Source: Trifolium pratense
Lineage: Eukaryota > Streptophyta > Magnoliopsida > Fabales > Fabaceae
NCBI RefSeq assembly: GCF_020283565.1
Contig: NC_060065.1
Span: 48,844,409-48,908,408 of the forward strand
Direction of reading: 5' to 3'
DNA: 64,000 bases
A program made the translations under genes and the position numbers. The notes beneath the pieces are model-generated. The model saw only the letters and a list, made by a program, of their open reading frames with translations, was not told the origin of the DNA and did no database searches. Positions 12,774-23,365 of the stretch are shown in pieces. Numbering within the stretch: the first letter of the stretch is position 1; every line of letters begins with the position of its first letter.

Positions 12774-14092
12774 ACATTATCAACAGTCACAAAATTTTCC
12801 TTGCAAGATATGATTTTGATGGTAAGCTAAGCTACTAGTCCTTAACATTGTGAATACATTCTTTTGTTGTCCATTCGTAATCAACCAATAAGATAAGAGT
12901 TTAATTCATTGTATAAAATTAATTGAAGATAGCACACATATTCTATTCTGAATGTCAAGGTAATATTTTACAAAATGATCTCGTCTATCCACTATATTAT
13001 TTGCAGACCTATATACTCTTTCCTACTTGCAGAGAAGATGGGAGTCAACGACGATCCTCCCTGGACTTTAACAGGTTAGAATGTGTGACTCTCTGAGCTA
13101 ATGAGGAAGAAAAAGGTGAACTGGTGTTTGATAAAGCAACTATAGTCGACTCCTTTTCTGCTTTTAGTTTGGCCATTCCTCAGGAAAGATAAACCTTAGA
13201 CCTTAAAAAACAATACCTTCTCATTATCTTAAGATATTGTCCAAGAACAGAGAACCTTACATTGGATTAGTGAGCAATGTCAACTGTGGATTGAGATACT
13301 GTTGTTCTTGAGTTACTCGCTCGAGGGTGTCACTTTCCCCCTGCAGCAACTGTATGCATTTTTGACAACCTTTTATACTGCCTCAATTATTTCATTTATT
13401 ATTAGAAATAGTTTATTCGTAATCGTACAAACATTTCTTAAATTTTAAATTTTAGTTACTATGCATTTATACTTCATCAATTATTTCATTTATTTGATTG
13501 CTCCACTTTACTCATAATTGTATAAACATTGTTTCATTTCCTTTAAGGAAACTTCGTTTTGACATTTGAAATTTTGGTTAATGTTTGCTTGATTTGCATA
13601 AATTAAATGCAGAAATTGTGAGACAATAGTAGTCCATAATTTTACTATTATTCATATATATAATTGAGAATAAATTCGTAAGAATTTGGTCAACTAAGCA
13701 GAAAAGAAGAGTGAAAAAAACAGGGAAAAAGAGGATAAAAGGAACTAATTAGTCAATTGTCATCTAAAACTTCAAATATTCAACACAGATGAATTTCTAC
13801 GAAGTTTGTTAACACTATAATATTCCATTATTTTTAAGGATGATAACCTAATTATCCATATTTGAGAGACACTATTAAGAATTGTAGCAGAAACTCAATA
13901 CTTTAATTAAGCATGAAATTTATGATATAATAAATTGTTACAGTATGAGATGCTAAGAACTACCCTTACACATATATGTAAGATATTTTTATTTTTTCTT
14001 AGATTTGTTAGCATATATAGTAAAATTATAATCTATTGATTCTAGAAATTAGTATCTCATGCTTTGAAATTGGTTTTGAATATGATAACAAT
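12774..14092. other. 3' flank of the CONSTANS-like gene, then a duplicated BBX flank
   Basis: From 12774 to about 13400 is the probable 3' UTR and downstream region. From about 13655 the sequence matches the segment beginning near 19060 (shared AAGAAT.TGGT, CTAAGCA, AACACA, GAAGTTT, TTCTAGAAATT blocks). That segment lies downstream of the minus-strand BBX gene, so this is one arm of a local duplication. Confidence 0.6.
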
Positions 14093-14664
14093 TAGGGTTG
14101 AGAATAGGCCAGGCGGCCTACAGGCGCCTTCGGCCTGGCCTGTTTAAGTCTGGCCTGTTTATTAAAAATGCTAGGCTCAGGCTTTGAAAAGAGCCTATTT
14201 ACATAAATAGGCCAAGCTCAGGCCTAAAAAAAAGCCTACAAAGCCTGATAGGCCGGCCTGTTTATATTTAATAATTATTATTTATATAATATTATTATTT
14301 ATATAGTAATTGTATTATTGCATACTTAATAGACTTTGTCGTAGTCGTATTTGTTATTTTATTAGCTTTTAATTCTTGTGTTAATCATTTTATTAGTTTT
14401 TTCTTAATGTTGTAGAAATTATAAAAATTTAAATGTGAAATAGGCTTTAAGGCTTGTTTAGCCTATTTAAAAAGACTATATAGAGGCATTTATGTAACAC
14501 AGACTTTTAAACAGGCTACAAGGCCAGGCCAGGCTTTGAACAGGCTCAGGCCAGGCCAAAAAAAAATTGCATTTGATAGGCCATAGGCCAGGCTTAGGCC
14601 TGAAAAAAAATCGTAGGCCAGGCTCAGGCCTGTCAAAGCCTGGCCTGGCCTATTCCCAACCCTA
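14093..14664. mobile_element. hAT-type non-autonomous element, 572 bp (copy 1)
   Basis: The element starts TAGGGTTGAGAATAGGCCAG and ends GGCCTATTCCCAACCCTA. The GC-rich ends contain many AGGCCAGGC / GCCTGGCCT words in inverted orientation around an AT-rich core. It is homologous to 45539-46277, where an 8-bp target duplication is intact. Here the flanking octamers differ, so the insertion is older or eroded. It interrupts the duplicated BBX flank. Confidence 0.75.
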
Positions 14665-14746
14665 ATATTAACAATACAAATTCAATTTGAATCAACTAAA
14701 TCTTCCTTCCAAAATTTAAACAAATCTAAAACATTGAACATATATA

Positions 14747-15172
14747 CATTGATACATATTGAACCTAACTCCACCTTAAAACCATGGTTTAAAGGGTAGG
14801 GTTGTTCAATCCTATATAAGCCCTCACACCGGGTTGATGACTTCCAATGTGGGACTCCAACCAAGTTGGGTTCATGATGCCCAACTTGTACATGAAAATT
14901 GGTAACAAATTCACCCCCTGAACAACCGGCATCTCGACGGTTCATTCTTCCCCTTTCTTTTATAGGGTTCATTCTTCCCGTTCAGTCCCGACGCCCCATG
15001 ATCGAATCAGGCTCTTATACCAATTGATATGCATTAAACCTAACTCCACCTCAAAACCATGGCCATGGTTCAAAGGGGAGGATTGTTCAATCCTGTATAG
15101 CCCTCACACCAGGTTCATGACTTCCAATAGTTGGGTTCATGAAGCCCAACTTGCACATGGAAATCGACAACA
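14747..15172 (-). mobile_element. TRIM-like retrotransposon remnant
   Basis: Two direct repeats of about 150 bp (about 14747-14904 and 15025-15170) share AACCTAACTCCACCT, AAACCATGG, TTGTTCAATCCT and CCCTCACACC. Just inside the right-hand copy, GGCTCTTATACCA (15010-15022) is a one-mismatch complement of the initiator-Met primer-binding motif TGGTATCAGAGCC. The element therefore reads on the minus strand. There is no coding capacity between the repeats, the definition of a TRIM. Confidence 0.65.
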
Positions 15173-15391
15173 TACGTCTTCTATCTATTGAACCTAGTTG
15201 TATTAGCAATTTTTTTTTTTTAAATCATGATATTGAAAGTAAGTCTAGCACTCCCCAGTTTTCAACAAATCCACCAATGTATACCTAAGACGTGTTCACT
15301 GAACTTTCTATTCATCAACCAAGAGAAAACTAAACAAACCCATTATAGAAGACTGTCTAAAGAGAGAAAAGGTGGAATTTATAGAAACATG

Positions 15392-15657
15392 GAAGTACTG
15401 TTATGAGTTCTTGGGTGCTGTTATTAGGCCGGTTTCCTTTGTTCCAGCTTATGTTGGTTGGAAGTATCATCTCTAATGCAGCTCCAATAAGATATCTTCT
15501 TGCAAGTTTCTGATACGTGTCGCAAAGAAAGCACCTAATATGCATAAGAGCTGAAAATTTGACCTAATGAATCCTTTTGTCACGTTTTCTCCATAAATAT
15601 CCATCATCAGCTTGGCAATACAGTGAAGCATGTAATCTACACAGCTCACAACATTTA
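15392..15657 (-). pseudogene. BBX microProtein pseudogene
   Basis: Read on the minus strand this matches the 3' two thirds of the intact BBX gene at 19906-20280 through most of its length: HIRCFLC-T-QKLARRYLIGA, LEMILPTNISW, N--NNST. The frame is broken: the B-box half and the tail lie in different frames, and small indels have removed the start region. Homology stops at the word CACAACATTTA; beyond 15657 the sequence switches to a copy of the CONSTANS-like leader. No function is expected. Confidence 0.85.
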
Positions 15658-15720
15658 TATCATGGTGTAAGTGCATCGTTGTTAAACTCATTCTATTTAG
15701 TTTAATTTCAAATAAAAATG

Positions 15721-15766
<46 letters not shown>

Positions 15767-15915
15767 TATTATTATTTTTCTTTCATAATGCTGTGATTTC
15801 TTTGGCTGCTTTTACTTGAAATGGCAAAGGATAAGGAGCAAAGATTGGTGTTGGAGATAACAAAAGCTGAATTCCGTCTAATTCATCAGTTAGCTGTATT
15901 TAAGAGTTTATTTTA
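15658..15915 (+). repeat. Copy of the CONSTANS-like gene leader, with a TTA microsatellite
   Basis: This segment matches about 10130-10345, upstream of the CONSTANS-like start: ATCATGGTGTAAGTGCAT, GTTAAACTCATT, ACTTGAAATGGC and AAGGATAAGGAGCAAAG occur in the same order and orientation. In this copy a TTA triplet has expanded to about 50 bases (15722-15775). No part of the CONSTANS-like coding region follows. Confidence 0.85.
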
Positions 15916-16109
15916 GCTGTATTAAGAGTTTAGTTTAGTTTTGCTTATCTTATGAAAAAGAGATCAAATTTAATGCAGCTACAGTGATGTTCATGTACTT
16001 GCATAACCATTTAATAATCAATAATGATAGTGATATCTCCTGCAACGGATAATGTCCATGCTTATTTGTTTACATTTTTTCTAGCTGATTTTTTTTTCCA
16101 CTTTATCAG

Positions 16110-16375
16110 GGTTTTACACTTGAAGATGCAACAGGATTGACAGTTAAAGGAGACCTTGATATTCATCCAGTTTTTGCTACATCTCTTCCTACTTCACATC
16201 CAATCCAAGTTTATCACCTCAAAGAGTACTGGAAATGTCAGAGACCTGAGACCCGGAAAGCCAGTGCTCTTGCTAAACATGCTATGAGTTCTTTCTACTT
16301 CAAATCACTTTGCAGAACGAATGGCAGTTCGAAAAACATGGGTGCAAGAGGCTACAATCAAGTTTAGTAGTACGA
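16110..16375 (+). pseudogene. Exon fragment of a GT31 hydroxyproline O-galactosyltransferase-like gene
   Basis: After an acceptor-like TTTATCAG the first frame reads [15 protein letters not shown] then [12 protein letters not shown] second frame continues [12 protein letters not shown], and a third gives [13 protein letters not shown]. In order, these are conserved blocks of plant GALT-type (GT31) galactosyltransferases that modify arabinogalactan proteins. At least two frameshifts and an in-frame stop after VLEMSET break it, and no other exon of the gene is visible. It is a pseudogene fragment; no parent copy is in the window. Confidence 0.8.
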
Positions 16376-19300
16376 TTCTTTGTTGTGTTGGTAACTGGTA
16401 AGGGTGCTGCCTGTATTTCATCTGCCATAGGAACATCTAGAGAAACATGGCCTTTACTTTAGCCTTGCTTGAAGAAAAGTGAACTGTTGTCAGAACTTCA
16501 TTGAGAAGAAAAACACAACCTTCCTGAGGTTGTATTGTGGAAGTTTTGGGGTAAAACTGGAATAAGTCCCAAGGGACACTGTCCAAATTTTGTTTAAGAT
16601 TTAAGTGTGGCTTTTGTGACTACTCTTAATTTAATAAGGTAGAAGCCATGCCAATATAATTTGACTACTCTTTTGAGAGATAGGATTGGTTTCTTTTTGA
16701 GTCGTTTTGACAATCAACATGCTTTTATACCATTTGTGTTTGACACGACTTCCTAGCACCAGAAGTTGTGGAATTCTACAAAAAGTTCAAAGGGTCGTGC
16801 ATATCAATGTTGTATATGTTAGGTCTATGGATGTATTTTTTAGGAGGATTGATTTTGTCATCCAGAGAGGGTCATGCATATCAATGTTGTATCTCTTAAG
16901 TCTATAGATGTATTTTTTAAGAGAATTGTTGTCGCTTTCCTTTCATTCATATGTAAGTATCTTGAATATAAATAAATTTCTTTCTATTAGTTCTTGATAA
17001 AATTAATTGGATAGATGTGAGATCGTTAAATAGAGAAGCTGGTGAGACAAAAGAGAACTTCAGCTTTTGAAAATTTTCATGTTATAACAAAGAATGTTAA
17101 TAAAGATACATTGGCTGTCTAGCTATGATTTATCACCAATGATGATTGTTGAAATAAAATAGAAAGACTATTGGTATTGGACCAAGGTTCCATATAGGCA
17201 TTGCATGCATTTAATTAGCTGAGTAGAAGCAAGCTATGTGAATGAATTATGCATATAAACTTAAAATCAAGACTTAGACTAGTTATCACCTAGCTATTTT
17301 GGTTTTCATTAAGCTCTTCCTTTTTGAACAAGTTATTAATAAGACTGATTTTCATGTAGCTGATATAATTATTTTGATTACCATGAGTCTGGTGTCTTCA
17401 TTGGGACGTTTCCCTTAAGATATAAATAGGAACCTTTATTGTTTCTGCAAACTACATCCTATATTTGAAATCCTCTTGGACAAGGCCGGCTCAACCATTA
17501 GGCCAGTAAAGCCTTACACATAGAGTGACAAATTTTATAATGTTGGGAGTGAAAATATCATCATATATTTTTAGAATATGAAACATGCTAAGGGATAATT
17601 GTAATTTATTAAGAACAACAGTACTTTGAATTCAGTGGCGGATCCACCGCCCGGGCACTTGCTCGAACTCTGGTAAAAAAAAATTAGTATTTTAGTGGTT
17701 AGTGTAGGGCACAAAACTGAGATTTTTAGGGGTTAATTTAGGACAAAACTAAGGTTTTTTTTTGTTTAAAACTGAGATTTTTCGGTGCAAAACTGAGATA
17801 TTACCCTGACTTTATAAATTTTCTGGCTCCGCCGTTGTTTGAATTGTTTTATATTAAATTTGTCTTTATTCATTATGGACAAGTATATATGCAAAAGTAT
17901 TCTCACGAGTTGCTATCTCATGACTTTGTTATAGATATCACCATTATAAAGGTGAAATTTTAACCACTAGATTATTTGGAAAAAAAAATATATCACCTTT
18001 ATATATATGTCAGGTAGCAAGGAATAGAGGATTTAGGTTGAATGTTATAAGACTTCCATACGCCACTACTTAGCAGATATATTTGGTGCAGTTGGTAGAT
18101 GCAAATATAACTTAATCTAATTAACAATTAAACATACTTGAATTAATTAACACAGATGCAGGCAGACGCATACTAATGATACAACAAATACTATTCAGTT
18201 ATGAGTAAATTTCAATTTAAGCTTAGTTAGTTTCAATTATTTTTTGTTATCTCGGTGAATTTTCTTTATCAATTGTTGTGTATTGCATTAGAATTTAAAG
18301 TGTATATATACATAGCTTTTTGTGGCAGGAGATGAAAAAACTAATGTATTTGAGCCAACAAAATTTGCAAGTAGTAGTTGATAAGGGGACAGACTTGGAT
18401 CGGCTGCTCTAATAAAAGTACACGGTTTGTAGCTGTTTTAAATTTTGGTCGTTGATCTATAATTTGTACACAATTTAAAATCTCAATCGTTCATTTTAAA
18501 TCAGACGGTCCTAATTAATTACCGTGTTAATGCAGTTACTACGTGGAATCCTATTCCCATAAGGACTATACAATTTGTAGCCGTAACTAAGCTCCGCTTT
18601 AGCGCTCGACATTTAACTTAAAACATGTTCATCATGTGGCGGAGCGAAGCGCACCTATGTGGCCTAGCATCACTTTAGATACTCCAAACACAATTAAAAG
18701 ATGCAACTAGCTTTAGTTAAAGATAGAAAAATGTTTTTTTTTTACGGTAATATAGTAAAAGTGAATTTTTCGATACACATAAAATGATTTTGGAATTTGT
18801 GTAATTCATTATTTCAAAATTTAGTTTTTTTAACCGTAAAAATATTACAAACACAGTTGGAAGAACTAAGAAGCATACCGATACAAAACTTAGGTGCATG
18901 CAGTTTCACATAAAATTCACATTTTGTAGATATAACAAACTTTAAAAAAATTGTGACTTTGAGAAATCCTTGGTAGATACGAGTATTTTTTGTGAAGAAT
19001 CACACGAAAAACATCTGAGCAAATGCAGCTAATTTTATACCCTTACAAGGAGGAATTAATCCTTGCAAATTTGTAAGAATCTGGTAAGCTAAGCAGGAAA
19101 GAAAAGTGAAAAAATGAAAGAAAATAAGAAATAAGGATAAATTAGAAACTTATTAGCGAATTGTTATATATAAACTTCCAAGACTCAACACATAATTGAA
19201 TTGCTATGAAGTTTATCTATAATTATATTCTATTATTTCAAGAACTACCCTTACATGCACATATATGTAAGATATTTTATTGTCATAGGTTTTCTAGCAT

Positions 19301-19494
19301 AGTAAAATACTAAAATTATAATCTATTGATTCTAGAAATTTGTTTCTCGTGCTTTATATATAATTATAGTTTTGAGTATAAATCAACTAAATCTTCCAAA
19401 AGTTAAAGAAATCTAAAACATTGAACATCTTCTATCTACTAATTAAATCTAGTTGTACATATAATTAAACAACTTTTTTTGAATCATGCATGAT
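16376..19494. other. Spacer with repeat debris
   Basis: No supported gene. About 17640-17840 (CCGGGCACTTGCTC, GGCTCCGCCGTTG) is a retroelement-like fragment with a diverged relative at about 51060-51205. From about 19060 the sequence is the 3' flank of the BBX gene, duplicated at 13655-14092. The remainder is AT-rich and unassigned. Confidence 0.5.
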
Positions 19495-19746
19495 TAGAGC
19501 TGTAAAAAGGGCCTTAAGGGGCCGGCCCTTTAAGGGGCGGATCCACTTATTCCTGATTATTAATTTTATTTAAATTTTAAACACAGTTTTTTTAGGGTGC
19601 CGATCGTGGACAGTGCTGATTGAAGAAAACGAGAATAAGTTCACGACACTAGAAAAATTATTTAAAATTTAAATAAAATTAATAATCAGGAATAAGTGGG
19701 TCCGCCCCTTAAAGGACCGGCCCCTTAAGGCCCTTTTTACAGCTCT
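19495..19746. mobile_element. Foldback MITE with about 85-bp arms (copy 1)
   Basis: The two arms are almost perfect inverted repeats starting AGAGCTGTAAAAAGGGCC and including GGCCGGCCC and TTATTCCTGATTATTAATTT. They enclose a loop of about 75 bases containing GTGCCGATCGTGGACAGTGC. The 9-mer ATGCATGAT stands at 19486-19494 and again at 19747-19755, a 9-bp target duplication as made by Mutator-type elements. A near-identical copy is at 43160-43409. Transcription would give a long hairpin RNA. Confidence 0.85.
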
Positions 19747-19905
19747 ATGCATGATATTAAAAGAAGATTTAGTAATTAACAATTCCACCATACATTAGAT
19801 GGTGTACACCAAATTCTCTAGCTAGCTATCAACTAAGAGAAAAGTAAACACCTATTACATAATCTGAAGAGAAAATTAATAAACCAATCTATTACATAAG
19901 ATAAT

Positions 19906-20280
19906 CTAAAGAAACATGGAAGTAATGTTATGAGTTCTTGAACACTTGATGAGGGTGCTATTATTAGGCAAGTTTCCGTTATCCCAACTTATGTTTGCCG
20001 GAAGTACCATCTCTACTGAGGCTCCAATCAAATATCTTCTGGTAAGATTTTGACATGTATTGCAAAGAAAACACCTAATGTGCCTAAGAGCTAAAAAATT
20101 TGCTTCATGAACCTTTTTGTCGCATTTTCTGCATAAATATGCATCATCGGCTTGACAATATAACGAAGCTTGTAATCCACATAGCTCACAACATTTAGAA
20201 TCTCTTGTTTTTGAAGGTGAAACACTCTCTTTCGATGGTGGAAAGAAATTGTGTTCTTTTGGTTCTACTCCTTTGCACAT
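19906..20280 (-). CDS. Single-B-box microProtein (BBX30/BBX31, miP1a/b-like)
   Basis: Single exon of 124 residues, ATG at 20280. One complete B-box zinc site: C31, C34, C42, C50, C53, H58, H67, within CELCGLQASLYC, LCRKCDKKVHEANFLALRH. The following block CNTCQNLTRRYLIG matches the Arabidopsis BBX30/BBX31 class. The short length and absence of a CCT domain make it a microProtein. In that class the B-box pairs with CONSTANS-type or other BBX proteins and a C-terminal PF(V/L)FL motif recruits TOPLESS. Here the tail ends NITSMFL, keeping only FL, so repression via TOPLESS is uncertain. A TATA-like box lies about 100 bp and a G-box about 200 bp upstream. A broken duplicate is at 15392-15657. Confidence 0.9.
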   Translation of the reverse strand: MCKGVEPKEHNFFPPSKESVSPSKTRDSKCCELCGLQASLYCQADDAYLCRKCDKKVHEANFLALRHIRCFLCNTCQNLTRRYLIGASVEMVLPANISWDNGNLPNNSTLIKCSRTHNITSMFL

Positions 20281-20377
20281 ATTGATGAGAATTTGAGAAG
20301 CTCTATTTGATAAATTAATGAAGCTTTGATAGTTTCTTGAATTCTTTGGTGTATCTAATTGGTAGATGAATAAAGGC

Positions 20378-20385
20378 CTTTTATA
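20378..20385 (-). promoter_or_regulatory. TATA-like box of the BBX gene
   Basis: Read on the minus strand the sequence is TATAAAAG, about 98 bases upstream of the ATG at 20280, a normal plant TATA position when a leader is included. Confidence 0.55.
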
Positions 20386-20481
20386 ACAATAACAATAACA
20401 ATAACAATAGTTTGATTAATGTTCCTTAGACAAATTCTTGTGGACAAGGACATGGATGACCACACCACACCTAGAAGTAAT

Positions 20482-20487
20482 CACGTG
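20482..20487. promoter_or_regulatory. G-box CACGTG upstream of the BBX gene
   Basis: A perfect palindromic CACGTG within TCACGTGTC, about 200 bases upstream of the BBX start codon. G-boxes bind bZIP (HY5) and bHLH (PIF) factors, and HY5 is known to act on BBX30/31 promoters in Arabidopsis. Use of this site here is inferred from position and class only. Confidence 0.5.
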
Positions 20488-21342
20488 TCTTTATTTTACC
20501 CATGATTTGTCTCTTTCAATAGTGCCATAAGGTTAATTTAGTCATTGAAAAAAGAAAAAAAAAGAATAAGTGACTCCACTAGTTTTGTTTTGACAAAATA
20601 AAAGGTTTGATTTGAATTTGATTATTATTATTTGTTTTTTTCAAATTTCATTATAGATGCTTGAAGGGTTATTATGAGCCATAATTTATGAGTTGTTGAG
20701 TGGTTATTAGGAAGACAAATTGAGGTTCATAAGATGAAAGGTTTATTGTATGGTGTAGAATTATTACCTTTAAATTTGTGACCCACCTAAGCCCATTTGG
20801 TTGCACATAAGGCCACTTGAAAAATGGAAATATATTATTGACTTATTGATATTGGTTGGAAAGTTCTACAAATTTTATACCATAATTTTGTCTTGGACGG
20901 TTGGACCCATAAACTAATAATAATAGTGTACAATTTATAGCCATAAGATGTCTTTGTCCACAAAATTGTTTATGAGGTTGACAGTTAAATACACATGTGT
21001 GGTTGAAATATGAAGAGCATCATATATCCCATTACATGCATGCCACGAATTCATATGATTTGATTCCAAATATACTACACAATTGGTTTGTGGCCAAAGG
21101 AAAAACTATGATTGAGTTTTGGGTTGTGACTTTAAAAATATCTTCAAGTGCATGAATTGTATGTATGTGGTTGATCTGATGTAAACTTGTTGGGCCTAAA
21201 TTGTGCTAATTTGTAAGTCAATAATATATTCATTTTTAACAAAAAAATTGGTTGTAAAATTATTAAACAAAAATATTTAAAATGACTACAATAAATTAAA
21301 ATGAAACAAGTATTATTATATGTTAAAAAATTTCACATTTAC
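20488..21342. other. Distal BBX upstream region and spacer
   Basis: AT-rich sequence with no open frame or repeat that I can assign; it may hold further promoter elements of the divergent BBX gene. Confidence 0.4.
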
Positions 21343-21590
21343 TGCGAGATAACTTGACTGTGTGTTTAAAAGTGAGGAAAATCCTCACCATATAAGTCGG
21401 TTTTGATAGGTTGAGTTAAGCTCAATTTAAGATGGTATCAAAGTCTTCTCTACGATCCAGGGCCGCCTGTTATCAGAGTCTCTCCATGATCTGCTGGCCG
21501 TCATCAGTTGCGAGATGGTCTGAATGTATATTTATAAGTGAGGACAAATCAATTTTATAAGGTTGAGTTAGGCTAATCTAAGATTATTAT
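21343..21590 (+). mobile_element. TRIM-like retrotransposon remnant
   Basis: Two LTR-like pieces sharing AAGTGAGGA, GGTTGAGTTA and a .CTAATTTAAGAT/.CTAATCTAAGAT-type end (about 21343-21431 and 21508-21590) flank a short interior. The interior starts with TGGTATCAAAGTC, close to the initiator-Met primer-binding motif, and contains CCAGGGCCGCCTG. The same family occurs in the beta-amylase intron (about 54640-55222) and as a solo LTR near 44874-45003. Confidence 0.65.
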
Positions 21591-21929
21591 TATTATTATG
21601 TAGTAATAATTTGCAAATGGATAAATATGGTTGTGTTGTGCAAAGTAACAAAATAGCAAATAATGAATAAAATAAGCTTCAAGGTGCTTAGATCTGTTTA
21701 CTTTGAGGAAATGTATCCTCTTCTCATTTTTAAATGTAATATGAGTAAAAGTAGCCTTCTATAAACCATCATATGTTCATTTTTCAACCACGCTAGTGAA
21801 TATGTCTGGTGTTTTGGAAATAATGAAACAACTTTTAAATTATTTTATCTATTTCTTTCTTCTTCTTTTTTGTACAATTATAACGTTTTTAAATTTTAGA
21901 TCATCTAAATTTTTTGTTTGGATTGAATA

Positions 21930-22108
21930 ATGCTAGCAACACACTCTTTAACAAACACACTCCAACACACTCTCTTTTATTGGTTGAAATTCACATGAGT
22001 CCCATAAAAAAAATGTGGACCCATATAACTTTTATGGGACCCATATAAATTTTAACCAATAGAAGAGAGTGTGTTAGATGTGTTTGTTAAAGAGTGTGTT
22101 GCTAGCAC
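21930..22108. mobile_element. Palindromic MITE, about 178 bp
   Basis: The ends are long inverted repeats: GCTAGCAACACACTCTTT on the left and AAAGAGTGTGTTGCTAGC on the right, with further pairing of TCTTTTATTGGTTGAAATT-type arms toward a centre of CCCATATAA words. Flanking TA dinucleotides suggest a mariner/Stowaway-type target, but the boundaries are uncertain by a few bases. Confidence 0.75.
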
Positions 22109-22297
22109 TATATCTCTGTAAATTTAAAAACAATTATTTTTAGTTATAACTGTTATATATGACCTTGTGGAAAAATAATATTATACGGGTCCAATAAAAT
22201 CACGTCATGCTTGTAACCAAAAAAAAAATAAAAAATCACGTCATGCTAGTTTCAAAAAATGTTATACGGGTTCAATAAAACCACGTCAAAAAATCTA

Positions 22298-22481
22298 GAG
22301 TTTAATTTATATGCACCGTCAGTGTAAAATTATTTTGCACATGCGTCCAATAATATAATGACACATCATGTATGGTAATTAAAAACACATGATGTGTCAC
22401 ATTCATTAAGTGATGTGGCAACGCGTCATTGGATGTATGTGTAAAAAACTTTTACACCGACGGTGCACAACAATTAAACTC
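22298..22481. mobile_element. Mutator-type MITE with 9-bp target duplication
   Basis: The left end GAGTTTAATTTATATGCACC and right end GGTGCACAACAATTAAACTC are inverted repeats, and inner arms carry AACACATGATGTGTC-type pairing. AAAAATCTA at 22289-22297 is repeated at 22482-22490, a perfect 9-bp duplication. Size and target length fit a non-autonomous Mutator-like element. A decayed relative lies in intron 2 of the CONSTANS-like gene. Confidence 0.82.
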
Positions 22482-22640
22482 AAAAATCTAATTAGAAATT
22501 CAATTCATATCAATAAATCAATCCAAAATGAGGGTTGCAAAAAAAAAATGCAGTACCACAGAATCACAAATAGACTAGAACCTTAGCTATGAAAGTCGAG
22601 TCTAACTGAAGAAGTTAATCTTCCATAACTTAAAGTATTA

Positions 22641-23106
22641 GGGGGTGTTTGTTTCGGAGACTAAAAGTATATTCCTGGGAATTTAAGTTGGGAATTAAAA
22701 GTACCTATGTTTGTTATAAGGTAAAACATAATTATTCCCAGGAAATTTTTATTACTGGGAAACTTTTATTCCCTTAAAGGCTGGAATTTTATTCCCCTGT
22801 TAAAAGCACCGGAACAAATTATTCCAATCAGTTTTATATGTATAACTGCTATACACTCCACTACTTGATGCACGTTATTTTCTAGTGCTGTTAGGGAATC
22901 AATAACATTTTGCCACATGTGATGCAAAGGTATTTTACTTGATTAAATATTTATGAAAAATTAAAATAAAAGGGAAAAAATTCTGGGAGTTAAAATACTA
23001 ACCAAACACTTTTTTTACAAATGCCAGGGATTAAAATGTCTTCCATCATAATCATGGGAATAAATTTCCTGGGAAAGAATTTACAATCTGGGAAACAAAC
23101 GCACCC
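22641..23106. mobile_element. PIF/Harbinger-type MITE, 466 bp
   Basis: Ends GGGGGTGTTTGTTTC and GGAAACAAACGCACCC are inverted repeats flanked by TTA at 22638-22640 and 23107-23109. The interior repeats TTCCTGGGAA- and GGGAAT-type words in both orientations. TIR and TTA target are typical of PIF/Harbinger MITEs. No coding capacity. Confidence 0.82.
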
Positions 23107-23365
23107 TTAGGATTCGAATTTCAGCTGAAAGAAGTGTCCACTATTACTAGTATTGCGTCAAATAGAATAACTTTTTGTGGAGAGAGGCAAGAACATAAAC
23201 TTAAACTCTTTAAAATTACATAAATCCCTCGATCAATGAATAATAACTTCAAAAAAATTGTTAAACTTTCTTGGTTAGCAGTTTGAATTGCAGTCACTAA
23301 TGTTTCATGGTTTGTTTGCAGTCTTGGGACTGTTTTCATTGATATGTTTCATTTTTTTTTTTTTG

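Noticed and set aside
15722..15775. Regularly spaced repeat that might be mistaken for an array
   Set aside because: It is a simple TTA microsatellite; no spacers, so not a CRISPR-like structure.
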